From positions 172,146 to 236,145 of the forward strand of contig CAVGCV010000003.1 of the NCBI GenBank assembly GCA_963627995.1: a stretch of DNA of 64,000 nt. Direction: 5' to 3'. Below the pieces are notes generated by a model. That model was not told the DNA's origin. It did not search any database and saw only the letters and a list, made by a program, of their open reading frames with translations. A program made the translations under genes and the position numbers. Position 1 is the stretch's first letter; every line of letters begins with the position of its first letter. Source of the stretch: UBA3839 sp963627995. Its GTDB lineage: Bacteria; Bacteroidota; Bacteroidia; Bacteroidales; Bacteroidaceae. Of this stretch, positions 43,329-52,200 are shown piece by piece.

Positions 43329-44894
43329 CTACAAGGGAATGTTGCCGTGTTTCTTCGCCGGATTCGTCAGAGACTTCGTGGCGAGCTGCTCGAGCGCACG
43401 AATGATGCGGAAGCGCGTGTTCCGGGGCTCAATCACATCGTCGATGTAGCCATACTTCGCCGCGTTGTAGGGGTTGGCGAACAGCTTCGTGTACTCCTCC
43501 TCCTTCTCTGCGATGAACGCGGCGGCATCCCCGCCAGCCTCTTTCTTCGCCTTCGCCTCCTTGGCGTACAGCACGGCCACAGCGCCCGAGCCGCCCATCA
43601 CGGCAATCTCGGCCGACGGCCACGCGTAGTTGAGGTCGCCGCGCAGCTGCTTGCAGCTCATCACGATGTGGCTTCCGCCGTACGACTTGCGCAGCGTAAT
43701 CGTAACCTTCGGCACCGTGGCCTCGCCATAGGCGTAGAGCAGCTTCGCCCCGTGCAGGATGACGGCGTTGTATTCCTGCCCCGTGCCGGGCAGGAATCCC
43801 GGCACATCCACGAGCGAGACGATCGGAATGTTGAAAGCGTCGCAGAAGCGGACGAAGCGCGCGCCCTTTCGGCTGGCGTTGCAGTCGAGCACGCCCGCGA
43901 ACTTCGAGGGCTGATTGGCCACCACGCCCACGGAGCGTCCGTTGAAGCGCGCGAAGCCCACGATGATGTTCTGCGCGAAATGTGGCTGCACCTCGAAGAA
44001 CTCCGCGTTGTCCGTGACGGCGGCAATCACCTCGTACATGTCGTACGCTTGGTTCGGATTGTCCGGAATGATTTCGTTCAGGCGGTCCTCCATGCGGTCA
44101 ATCGGGTCGGTGCATTCTGCAATCGGAGTCGTCTCCTGGTTGTTCTGGGGAATGTAGCTCAGCAGTTGCTGAATCATGGCGACGGCCTCTTCCTCCGTGG
44201 CCGCCGTGAAGTGCGTGACGCCCGACTTCGTGCTGTGCACGCTCGCGCCGCCCAGGCTCTCCTGGTCCACGTCCTCGCCCGTCACCGTCTTGACGACGGC
44301 CGGCCCGGTCAGGAACATGTAGCTCGTGTTCTCCATCATCAGCGTGAAGTCCGTCAGCGCGGGCGAATAGACCGCTCCGCCCGCACACGGGCCGAAGATG
44401 CCCGAAATCTGCGGAATCACCCCGCTCGCCAAGATATTCCGCTGGAAGATTTCCGCATACCCCGCGAGTGCGTTGATGCCCTCCTGGATGCGCGCGCCGC
44501 CCGAGTCGTTGATGCCGATGACCGGCGCGCCCATCTTCATCGCCATGTCCATCACCTTGCAAATCTTCTGCGCCATGGTTTCGGAAAGCGAGCCGCCGTT
44601 CACAGTGAAATCCTGCGCAAACACGTACACAAGGCGGCCGTTGATCGTTCCCGAGCCAACGACAACGCCGTCGCCCAGAAACTGCTTCTTCTCCATTCCG
44701 AAGTTGTGGCACCGATGGAGCTTGAACATGTCGAACTCTTCGAAGCTCCCCTCGTCGAGCAGCATCTGGATGCGCTCACGCGCGGTGAATTTGCCCCGCG
44801 CGTGCTGTTTGTCGATGGCTTTCTCGCCGCCACCCAGGCGTGCCTTCTGGCGGAGCTCAATCAGCTCCTGTATTCTTTCCGTTTGGTTGCTCAT
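43329..44894 (-). CDS. mmdA: Methylmalonyl-CoA decarboxylase alpha subunit (carboxyltransferase)
   Basis: 521 residues, crotonase-fold carboxyltransferase. Conserved segments: RLGGGEKAIDKQHARGKFTARERI start, GINDSGGARIQEGINALAGY (first oxyanion region), QISGIFGPCAGGAVYSPALTDF, then the second half SLVDVPGFLPGTGQEYNAVI and SYGGSHIVMSCKQLRGD. It moves CO2 from methylmalonyl-CoA to the biotin carrier. Acyl-CoA carboxylase beta subunits are nearly the same, but the neighbours (OadG, biotin carrier, OadB, no biotin carboxylase) favour the decarboxylase. 13 bp after mce. Confidence 0.95.
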   Translation of the reverse strand: MSNQTERIQELIELRQKARLGGGEKAIDKQHARGKFTARERIQMLLDEGSFEEFDMFKLHRCHNFGMEKKQFLGDGVVVGSGTINGRLVYVFAQDFTVNGGSLSETMAQKICKVMDMAMKMGAPVIGINDSGGARIQEGINALAGYAEIFQRNILASGVIPQISGIFGPCAGGAVYSPALTDFTLMMENTSYMFLTGPAVVKTVTGEDVDQESLGGASVHSTKSGVTHFTAATEEEAVAMIQQLLSYIPQNNQETTPIAECTDPIDRMEDRLNEIIPDNPNQAYDMYEVIAAVTDNAEFFEVQPHFAQNIIVGFARFNGRSVGVVANQPSKFAGVLDCNASRKGARFVRFCDAFNIPIVSLVDVPGFLPGTGQEYNAVILHGAKLLYAYGEATVPKVTITLRKSYGGSHIVMSCKQLRGDLNYAWPSAEIAVMGGSGAVAVLYAKEAKAKKEAGGDAAAFIAEKEEEYTKLFANPYNAAKYGYIDDVIEPRNTRFRIIRALEQLATKSLTNPAKKHGNIPL

Positions 44895-44907
44895 TTTTCC
44901 GCGATGC

Positions 44908-45327
44908 TTAACGTTGCTTGTTCTGGGGCTCGCACAGCTCCGTGAGGATTCCCGCCGTCGACTTGGGGTGGAGGAACGCTATCGACATCTGCTCCGCACC
45001 CGCGCGCGGCGCCTTGTCAATCAGGCGGACGCCCTGCGCGTCGCACTGCGCGAGCGCCCCGGCGACGCCGTCCTCCACGGCGAACGCCACGTGGTGGACG
45101 CCCCTGCCGCCCTTTTCCAAAAACTTCGCGACGGCGCTCTCCGGGCTCGTGGGCTCCAGCAGCTCCAGCTTCACCTCGCCCACCCGCAGAAAGGCAGTCT
45201 TCACTTTCTGGTCCGCAACTTCCTCGACGGCGTAGCACGTCAGGCCGAGCGTCTGTTCAAAATAAGGCAGCACTTCGTCAATGCTCTGAACGGCAATGCC
45301 GAGGTGGTCAATACGAGAAATCTTCAT
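44908..45327 (-). CDS. mce: Methylmalonyl-CoA epimerase
   Basis: 139 residues, glyoxalase/VOC fold. Visible: ISRIDHLGIAVQSIDE (metal His), VKLELLEPTSPES (metal Glu), GVHHVAFAVED (His), and the terminal TAGILTELCE. It converts (R)- to (S)-methylmalonyl-CoA, linking the mutase (mutAB) with the decarboxylase. I chose the ATG at 45327 (MKISRIDHLG); the start at 45393 lies inside the promoter. First gene of the operon. Confidence 0.95.
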   Translation of the reverse strand: MKISRIDHLGIAVQSIDEVLPYFEQTLGLTCYAVEEVADQKVKTAFLRVGEVKLELLEPTSPESAVAKFLEKGGRGVHHVAFAVEDGVAGALAQCDAQGVRLIDKAPRAGAEQMSIAFLHPKSTAGILTELCEPQNKQR

Positions 45328-45390
45328 ACAGATTTTTGAATGAATGTTTGTTATGTTAGATGTTGTTTGGTCGCCAATGCGTGTTCCGCG

Positions 45391-45398
45391 CAAATTTA
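45391..45398 (-). promoter_or_regulatory. mce operon -7 element, extended (AAATGCGTAAATTTGC)
   Basis: Minus strand TAAATTTG preceded by AAATGCG. It implies a leader of about 58 nt to the ATG at 45327. Same extended form as at fbp and mutA. Confidence 0.65.
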
Positions 45399-45535
45399 CG
45401 CATTTAGTTTAGTACGGAAAAAGAAACATTGGAAAAAACACGCCTTTCCGCCGCGCGGAACACCCGGGGGCGGCGGCGTGCGGACGAACGCCCGGCAGGG
45501 CGCGGCGGAAGGGCGTGCGGCGTGCGGCGCGCGCC

Positions 45536-46228
45536 CTACTCCACCACGCGGCGGACGAACGCCTCGCCCACGGGCAGGAAGAGCGCGTGGCCGTCGGCGT
45601 TGAGGTGCGCCGTGTCGTTCGGCCCCTGGAAGTAGCGGCGGCGGAAGTCGGCGTCGCGCACGCGCACGACGCAGCGCGCGGAGTAGTTGTCGAGCACCGG
45701 CACGCCGTTGCGCCGGCACGCCCTCCTGATGGCCTTCACGACGGGGCGGAATCCCGGCCCGTCCACGAACCAGGGCGTCACCCAGGCTACGCGGGCGCGC
45801 GGACAGCGCGCGCGAATCCTGCCGATGAGGCACTCGAGCGAGTCGGCGAACATGCGCAGCGAGTCGGCCGACTGCCCCACCTTGCCCGCGTCGTTGTGCC
45901 CGGCAATCACCAGCACCACGTCCGCCTCCGGGTCCATCTCGGCGCAGCGCACGAGCATCGACGGCCCGAAGCCCTCGCGCGTGCGGTCGAAGGCCACGCA
46001 GCCCCCGTTGCGCCCGTAGTTGTTGTAGGTCATTCCGTGACGCTCGGCGAGCACGGCGTGCCACGCCTCGCCCACGGGGCGGCGGTGGTTGCGCACATAG
46101 GAGTCGCCCAGCACGTTGATGGTCTTTCCGCGCAGCGGGTCGCCGCCGGCTGCCTTGTCCGCCGCCGTCTGGGCCGCGCCCGAGCACGCCGCCGCCAGCA
46201 GCGCGATGGCCAGAAGTTGTCTTTTCAT
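45536..46228 (-). CDS. Secreted SGNH/GDSL-family hydrolase
   Basis: 230 residues. Signal peptide about 1-20 (MKRQLLAIALLAAACSGAAQ; the Cys at 15 could instead mark a lipobox). The four SGNH blocks are present: NVLGDSYV (Ser), YGRNGGC (Gly), IAGHNDAGK (Asn), and DTAHLNADGH (Asp/His). Probably an esterase or acetyl-hydrolase on glycans or lipids; the substrate is unknown. The ATG at 46228 gives the signal peptide; the start at 46273 lies in the tRNA terminator. No promoter of its own was seen. Confidence 0.85.
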   Translation of the reverse strand: MKRQLLAIALLAAACSGAAQTAADKAAGGDPLRGKTINVLGDSYVRNHRRPVGEAWHAVLAERHGMTYNNYGRNGGCVAFDRTREGFGPSMLVRCAEMDPEADVVLVIAGHNDAGKVGQSADSLRMFADSLECLIGRIRARCPRARVAWVTPWFVDGPGFRPVVKAIRRACRRNGVPVLDNYSARCVVRVRDADFRRRYFQGPNDTAHLNADGHALFLPVGEAFVRRVVE

Positions 46229-46261
46229 GGGATTTTCGGTCAATGTGTGCCTAAAAGCAAA

Positions 46262-46289
46262 GAACTTTGGCACGTGCGTGCCAAAGTTC
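46262..46289 (-). terminator. Terminator of the tRNA-Ser/tRNA-Glu transcript
   Basis: 13-bp perfect stem (46262-46274 with 46277-46289) with a minimal loop, then TTTGCTTTT on the minus strand. It lies just after tRNA-Glu. Confidence 0.8.
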
Positions 46290-46306
46290 CCCGTTCTTCG
46301 TGAAAG

Positions 46307-46378
46307 TAGCGCCTACGGGAATCGAACCCGTGTTCCATGCGTGAGAGGCATGTGTCCTAGCCGCTAGACGAAAGCGCC
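46307..46378 (-). tRNA. tRNA-Glu (anticodon CTC)
   Basis: On the minus strand GGCGCTT...AGGCGCT form the acceptor stem (G-T at the end pair), the D-arm is GTCTAGCGGCTAGGAC, and the anticodon stem CATGC/GCATG holds loop CTCTCAC with anticodon CTC, which reads GAG. The T-arm is ACGGG/CCCGT, discriminator A, no encoded CCA. Anticodon and D-arm are typical of tRNA-Glu. Confidence 0.95.
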
Positions 46379-46400
46379 GCGTCGCCACCGATTTTCACTG

Positions 46401-46488
46401 CGGAAGGAGGGGGATTCGAACCCCCGGTACGATAATCTCGTACGGCAGTTTAGCAAACTGCTGGTTTCAGCCACTCACCCATCCTTCC
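46401..46488 (-). tRNA. tRNA-Ser (anticodon GCT)
   Basis: Minus-strand class II tRNA, 88 nt. Acceptor GGAAGGA/TCCTTCC with discriminator G; anticodon stem GCAGT/ACTGC with loop TTGCTAA (anticodon GCT, reads AGC/AGT); long variable arm CGTACGAGATTATCGTACG; T-arm GGGGG/CCCCC. It is 22 bp upstream of tRNA-Glu on the same transcript. Confidence 0.96.
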
Positions 46489-46527
46489 GGACACAGTTCT
46501 GAATCGGTGCATTTTTCAAATGCGGTG

Positions 46528-46558
46528 CAAAGGTAGCGCTTATACACATACCATGCAA
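46528..46558 (-). promoter_or_regulatory. tRNA-Ser/tRNA-Glu promoter
   Basis: Minus strand TTG (46558-46556), 20-nt spacer, TACCTTTG (46535-46528). The start site would be about 33 nt before the tRNA-Ser 5' end. Confidence 0.75.
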
Positions 46559-46618
46559 GTGTTTGGGCAAAAACTTTTGCAAAAACCGGGATTCGGACGC
46601 GCCGGAAAGACCGCCGCC

Positions 46619-46664
46619 CCGCACTTCGCGACCCATGATTCCCGCACTTCGCGACCCATAATAA
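46619..46664. repeat. 23-bp tandem repeat, two copies
   Basis: GCACTTCGCGACCCAT starts at 46621 and again at 46644 (period 23 bp), ending in ATAATAATAAGG. It is part of the 669-bp gene-free gap 46489-47157. Confidence 0.9.
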
Positions 46665-46736
46665 TAAGGTAACGCTCGCGCGCGGGCGAAGATGGCGCGC
46701 CACCCGTCCGCACCGGCGCCCGAACGCGCGCGCACT

Positions 46737-46904
46737 GGAAGTTTGGCTGCGGCGCACCCTAAGTTTGGAGACAGTGCGCCCGTCCTAAATTTCCAAGTAC
46801 TTGGAAAAATATTTCTAAGTACTTGAAAAAATATTTCCAAGTACTTGAAAATATTTTTTCAGTGCGCTCGCGCCAAACTTAGGGTGCGCCGCAGCCAAAC
46901 TTCC
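46737..46904. repeat. 22-bp phased array closed by a perfect 32-bp inverted repeat
   Basis: 46737-46768 is the exact reverse complement of 46873-46904. Between and through the arms the sequence keeps a 22-bp phase: 12-nt cores near 46749, 46771, 46793 (CCAAGTACTTGG), 46815 (CTAAGTACTTGA), 46837 (CCAAGTACTTGA), 46859, 46881. They are separated by 10-nt A/T-rich spacers such as AAAAATATTT. Total about 168 bp, non-coding. It lacks an obvious flanking target duplication. Confidence 0.92.
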
Positions 46905-47042
46905 AGCGCGCCGTGGCCCAGCGCGCGGCGCGGCGGAAGCGGGCGGACAATTTGGCGGCATGGCGACTGGGGCGCACCTCCGCGGCGGGAGGGACGTGCA
47001 GCCGGGCCGCCGGATCTTCGAACGGAAGGGCTTTTCGACCCG

Positions 47043-47109
47043 GCCGGAAGAACTTTGCAACCAGGCCGGAAGGATTTTTCAATTCGTCCGGAAGAACTTT
47101 GCAACAGGG
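47043..47109. repeat. Short 22-bp array upstream of the efflux operon
   Basis: CCGGAAG occurs at 47044, 47066 and 47088, exactly 22 bp apart. Units 1 and 3 share CCGGAAGAACTTTGCAAC. A looser related unit lies near 47020. The array ends just before the TACCTTTG -7 element. Confidence 0.85.
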
Positions 47110-47126
47110 TTGCATTTCTTTCGGCG

Positions 47127-47134
47127 TACCTTTG
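47127..47134 (+). promoter_or_regulatory. Efflux-operon -7 element (TACCTTTG)
   Basis: Consensus TAnnTTTG, 24 bp before the ATG at 47158. A TTTG at 47098-47101 in the last repeat unit is a candidate -33 with a long spacer. Confidence 0.55.
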
Positions 47135-47157
47135 CAGCGGAAAGGACACGCGCACGC

Positions 47158-47586
47158 ATGAAACGCACACTCGCACTCTACATCCTGCTGCTGGCGAACG
47201 CCGCCGTGCTGGCGCACGTCGTCGTGCCCCACCACTACCACCACAGCGTGCTTTCCGTGGCGGTGGAGGCTTGGGGCGGACACGCGGAGGACGGCCACCG
47301 CTGCACGCACAGCGAGAAGTCGAGCCACCACGGCGAGCGGCCGGAGGCGTGCGCCGTGGGCGACGCCGTGGCGGCGGCCGCCGTCCGGCTGCTGCACGGC
47401 GACGACGGCAACGGCGCGGCGTGGGGCTGCGGCGGCCACATCCTGCTTTTCGCCGCCGCGCCGCCGCGCTTCAGCCTTTCCGCCCCATGCGTCCCGCTGC
47501 ACGGCAGGCCCCACGCCGCCCCGGCACGCCGCGCGCCGCGCGCCTCCGTGCGCGCGACGGGCCTGCGCGCCCCTCCCGCCCGTTGA
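47158..47586 (+). CDS. His-rich exported protein, DUF6769-like
   Basis: 142 residues. A hydrophobic N-terminus (KRTLALYILLLANAAVLA) acts as signal peptide or anchor, followed by VVVPHHYHHS and CTHSEKSSHHGERPEAC. His and Cys are concentrated in the first 70 residues; a second hydrophobic patch (CGGHILLFAAAPP) and an Arg/Ala-rich tail follow. It resembles the small DUF6769 proteins that precede CusBA-type efflux genes in Bacteroidetes. A periplasmic metal-binding or metal-handover role is inferred from composition and position. First gene of the operon; 105 bp to the adaptor gene. Confidence 0.7.
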   Translation: MKRTLALYILLLANAAVLAHVVVPHHYHHSVLSVAVEAWGGHAEDGHRCTHSEKSSHHGERPEACAVGDAVAAAAVRLLHGDDGNGAAWGCGGHILLFAAAPPRFSLSAPCVPLHGRPHAAPARRAPRASVRATGLRAPPAR

Positions 47587-47691
47587 TTTTCACACCCGTC
47601 TTGCTTCCGCAGCCGCAAGGCGCGCGACGGCCCGCGCCGCCGCGCTCCGTGCGTGCCGCGCATCATTCCCATTCTGAAAATCGACAAAAAC

Positions 47692-49206
47692 ATGAAAACA
47701 TACGTTATTGGTGCCCTGCTTGCCGCGGCGGCCGCGCTTGCCGGCTGCGGACACGGGGACGACAGGGCGGCCTCCCACGCCGGCGACGGCGCGCACGCGG
47801 AGGCCCTGCACCTGACGGCATACACGGACGACTACGAAGTGTATGCCGAGATTGCGCCCCTGGTTGCGGGCGCGAGGGCTGACGTGACCATCCACGTCAC
47901 CACGCTCAACGACTTCAAGCCGCTCGCCGGGGGACAGGTGGGCGCGGCGCTCACTTGCGGCGGACGCCGGCTGCCGGCGCAGCCGGCGCGCCCCTCGCGC
48001 CCCGGCGTCTACACGCTGGCGCTCACGCCGCCGGCGGCGGGCAGCGGCCTCATTGCCGTGGAAATCAGGACGGAGCGCGGACGCGCCGTCGCGACGCTGC
48101 CGGCCGTCACCGTCCACAAGGAGAGGGACGAGGCCGCGCGCGCGGCCGAGGCGCTGGAGCCGCACGCCGCCAACGCCGTGGCGTTCGGAAAGGAGACGAG
48201 CTGGAGCGTGGACTTCGCCACCGAGGCGTGCCGCGAGGAGCCGTTCGGGGCGGTGGTGCGCGCCATGGCGCGCGTGCAGCCGGCACAGGGCGACGAGCGC
48301 ATGGTGTGCGCCCGCACCGCCGGCATCGTCACCGCCGTCGGCGGCGTGCTGGCCGAGGGGGCGCGCGTGGCCGCCGGCCAGGCTCTGTTCCGCATCGACA
48401 CGGAGGGCATGGCCGGCGGCAACCTCGCGGTGCGCCTGCGCGAGGCGGAGGCGGAGGCGCGCGCGGCGCGGGGCGAGCTGGAGCGGAAGCAGGCGCTGGC
48501 GCGCGACCGCATCGTGTCGGAAAGCGAGCTGGAGCGGGCGCGCGCGGCGTGCGAGGCTGCCGAGGCGGCCTGCGGCAGCCTGCGCCGCAACTTTGGCGGC
48601 GGGCGGCAGACCATCGCCTCCCCCGTGGCGGGGTTCGTGGAGCGCGTGCTCGTCCGCAGCGGCGAATACGTGGCGGAGGGGCAGCCCGTGGTGTGCGTGG
48701 CGCAGAACCGCAGCCTGCAGCTCCGCGCCGAAATCGCGCCGAAGTACTACGGCCTGCTGTGCGGCGGGGCCGACGCCGCGGTGCGCGCCAACGACGGCGG
48801 CGGCGCGCGCGGCGAGCGGTGGGTGCGCGCGCGGATGGTGTCGTTCGGGCGCGCGGTGGGCGCGGACAGCCCGCTGCTGCCCGTGACGCTGTGCGCCGAC
48901 AGCGCGGCCGGACTGCTGCCCGGCACGCTGGTGGAGACGTACATCCGGGCGCGCGGCGGCGCGGCGCGCCTGACCGTTCCGCGCACGGCGCTCGTCGAGG
49001 AGATGGACAACTACTTCGTGTACGTGCAGCTCACGCCCGAGCTGTTCGAGAAGCGCGAGGTGCGCATCGGCGCCACCGACGGACGGCGGACGGAAATAAA
49101 GTCGGGGCTGGCGCAGGGCGAGCGCGTGGTGAGCAGGGGCGCGGTGCTGCTGAAGCTCGCCCAGGGCGCCGGCGCGCTCGACGCGCACGCCGGGCACGCG
49201 CACTGA
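47692..49206 (+). CDS. RND efflux periplasmic adaptor (CusB/CzcB-like membrane-fusion lipoprotein)
   Basis: 504 residues. Lipobox LAGC at Cys19, so probably a lipoprotein. An extra N-terminal beta domain, about 35-140 (TAYTDDYEVYAEIAPLVAGARADVTIH), precedes the HlyD-type core: RTAGIVTAVGGVLAEGARVAAGQALFRID (barrel-sandwich), an Ala/Glu/Arg coiled-coil hairpin about 245-300 and a return strand ASPVAGFVERVLVRSGEYVAEGQPV. The C-terminus ends in a His-containing DAHAGHAH, suitable for metal contact. It bridges the inner-membrane pump and the TolC-type channel. ATG at 47692 chosen for the signal sequence. Confidence 0.9.
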   Translation: MKTYVIGALLAAAAALAGCGHGDDRAASHAGDGAHAEALHLTAYTDDYEVYAEIAPLVAGARADVTIHVTTLNDFKPLAGGQVGAALTCGGRRLPAQPARPSRPGVYTLALTPPAAGSGLIAVEIRTERGRAVATLPAVTVHKERDEAARAAEALEPHAANAVAFGKETSWSVDFATEACREEPFGAVVRAMARVQPAQGDERMVCARTAGIVTAVGGVLAEGARVAAGQALFRIDTEGMAGGNLAVRLREAEAEARAARGELERKQALARDRIVSESELERARAACEAAEAACGSLRRNFGGGRQTIASPVAGFVERVLVRSGEYVAEGQPVVCVAQNRSLQLRAEIAPKYYGLLCGGADAAVRANDGGGARGERWVRARMVSFGRAVGADSPLLPVTLCADSAAGLLPGTLVETYIRARGGAARLTVPRTALVEEMDNYFVYVQLTPELFEKREVRIGATDGRRTEIKSGLAQGERVVSRGAVLLKLAQGAGALDAHAGHAH

Positions 49207-49224
49207 CGGAGGGGAGGACTGGCG

Positions 49225-52200
49225 ATGGAATGGATCAACAACCTCATCCGTTTTTCCCTGCGCAACCGCCTGCTCGTGCTGCTGGGCGCGGTGCTGCTCG
49301 TCGCAGCCGGCACGTGGTCGTCGCTGAGGATGGACATCGACGTGTTTCCCGACCTGACGGCGCCGACGGTGGTCATCATGGCGGACGCGCGGGGAATGGC
49401 AAGTGAAGAAGTGGAGCGTCTGGTGACGTTCCCGATAGAGACCGCCGTGAACGGCGCGACGGGCGTGCGCCGCGTCCGCTCGTCGTCCACCCAGGGCTAC
49501 TCGTTCGTGTGGGCGGAGTTCGACTGGGGCACGGACATCTTCCGCGCGCGGCAAATCGTGGCCGAGAAGATGTCCGCGCTGGGCGGGGAGCTGCCCGGCG
49601 GCGTCACGCCGGTGCTTGCGCCGCAGTCGAGCATCATGGGCGAAATCATGTTCATCGGGCTGCGCGCCGACTCGGTGCCGCCGACGGAGCTGCGCACCAT
49701 CGCCGACTGGACGGTGAAGCCGGCCATCCTCGCCACGGAGGGCGTGTCGGCGGTGACGAGCGTGGGCGGCGACGTGAAGCAGTACCAGCTGCTGGCCGAC
49801 CCGCTGCGGATGGAAGCCTACGGCGTGACGCTGGACGACGTGGCCGAGGCGGGCGCCGCGTCCGGTGCGAACTCGGCGGGAGGGGTCGTGCGCGACTACG
49901 GCAACGAGTACGCCGTGCGCGGCATGGCGCGCACGGCCGACCTCGACGCGCTGCGCGCCACGCCCGTTGCCGCGCGCCGCGCGCGGCGCGTGACCCTTGG
50001 CGACGTGGCCGACGTGCGCGCGGGCAGCGCCGTTCGCACGGGCAGCGCGTCGCAGGACGCCGCGCCGGCGGTCGTCCTGTCCGTGTCGAAGCAGCCGGGG
50101 GCGAACACGCTCGACGTGACCGAGGCCGTCGAGCGGAGCCTGGACGGCATCCGGCGGTCGCTGCCAGCGGGCGTGGAGATGGACACGCACATCTTCCGCC
50201 AGGCGGACTTCATCGCCTCGGCGGTGCGGAACGTGGGCCGCTCGCTGGTGGAGGGCGCGTTCTTCGCCGTGGTGGTGCTCGTCCTGTTCCTCTCGAGCTG
50301 GCGCACGACGCTCATTTCGGTGGCGGCCATCCCGCTGTCGCTGCTCGGCACGTGCGTGGTGCTGCACGTGCTGGGGATGGACGTGAACACGATGACGCTG
50401 GGCGGAATGTGCATCGCCATCGGCTCGCTGGTGGACGACGCCATCATCGACGTGGAGAACGTGTACAAGCGGCTGCGCGAGAACCACCGGCTTCCGGCGC
50501 AGGAGCGGCGCACGGCCGTGGCGGTGGTGTTCGACGCGTCCAAGGAAATCCGCGCGTCGATTCTGCACGCCACGCTCATCATTGTCGCGGCGTTCGTCCC
50601 GCTGTTCTTCCTCACGGGCATGGAGGGACGCATGCTGAAGCCGCTGGGCGTTGCCTACATCGTGTCGCTGGCGATGTCGCTGCTTGTCGCGACGACCGCG
50701 ACGCCGCTGCTGTGCCGGCTCATGCTGTCGGGCGACGGTTACCTAAGCCGCAACGGGCGCGACGGCTGGCTGGCGCGGACGCTGCGCGCGGGCTATGCGC
50801 GGACGCTGCGCTGGACGCTCGGCCACGGGGCGGCCGTGACGGGCGCGACGCTCGCGCTGTTCGTGGCGGCCGTGTGCCTGTTTTTCACGATGGGCAGAAG
50901 CTTCCTGCCCGAATTCAACGAAGGCTCGGCCACCATCACCGCGGTGGCGAAGCCCGGCGTGTCGCTCGACGTGGCCGACAGCCTGGGCTTGCAGATGGAG
51001 CGCGCGCTGCTCGAAATACCCGAGGTGGTGGGCACTGCGCGGCGCACCGGGCGCGGCGACCTGGACGAGCACTCGCAGTCGCCGAACAGTTCGGAGATAG
51101 ACGTCCGCTTCGCGCAGCGCGGACGCAGCCGCGACGAGGTGTTCGCCGACATGCGCGCCTGCCTGGCGAAAGTGCCGGGCGTCGCCACCACCATCGGCCA
51201 GCCGCTGGGACACCGCATTGACCACATGCTGTCGGGGACACGCGCAAACATCGCCATCAAGATTTACGGTGCGGACCTCGGGCGCCTGTTCATGCTGGGC
51301 AACCAGGTGAAAAGCCGCGTCGCGGACATCGACGGACTGGTGGATGTGGGTGTCGAGCAGCAAGTGGAAACGCCGCAGCTTCAGCTACGCGCCGACCGCG
51401 CGGCACTGGCCCAGTACGGCATCGGCGTGGACGAATTCAACCGATTTGTCGAAGCGGCGTTCGCCGGGGAGAAAGTGGCGGACATTTACGAGGGGCAGCG
51501 CAAGTTCGACCTCGTGGTGCGCCTGGGCGATGACTACACGGGGAGCATCGACGGGGTGCGGAACGCGCTCATCGGCACGGGCGACGGACGGCAGGTGCCG
51601 TTGGACGCGGTGTGCGACATCGTATCGACGAGCGGCCCCAGCTCCATAGCGCGCGAGAACGTGCAGCGCAAGCTGGTGGTCTCGGCCAACGTGTCGGGGC
51701 GCGACATCGGCAGCGCGGTGGAGGACATACGGCGCGCGGTGGACAAGGACGTCGCGCTGCCCGAGGGCTACCGCATCGAATACGGCGGGCAGTTCGAGAG
51801 CGCGCAAAGCGCCTCGCGCACGCTCGCCATCACCGCGGTGCTTGCGCTGGCGGTGATTTTCCTGCTCCTCTACGGCGAATTCAGAAACCTGCCGCTGTCG
51901 GCCATCGTGCTGCTCAACCTGCCGTTCGCGCTCATCGGGGGCGTGCTGGCGGTGTTCTTCGCGTCGGGCGTCGTGAGCATTCCTGCCACCATCGGGTTCA
52001 TCACGCTGTTCGGCATAGCGACGCGCAACGGCATTCTGCTCATCTCGCGCTACCAGCACCTGCGCGCCGAGGGGACGCCGCTGCGCGAGACGATTCTCCA
52101 AGGGTCCGCTGACCGGCTGAACCCGATTCTCATGACGGCGCTCACGTCTGCGCTCGCGCTGCTCCCCCTCGTCTTCAACGGCGACAAGGCGGGCAACGAA

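Noticed and set aside
46489..46840. Small protein reading through the CCAAGTACTTGG repeats
   Set aside because: It is composed of repeat sequence, overlaps a tRNA promoter and lacks any recognisable domain.
47590..50568. Very long minus-strand reading frame (about 990 codons) opposite the efflux genes
   Set aside because: It is antisense to a well-conserved adaptor and pump. The translation is Arg/His-rich low-complexity, as expected for a shadow frame in GC-rich DNA.
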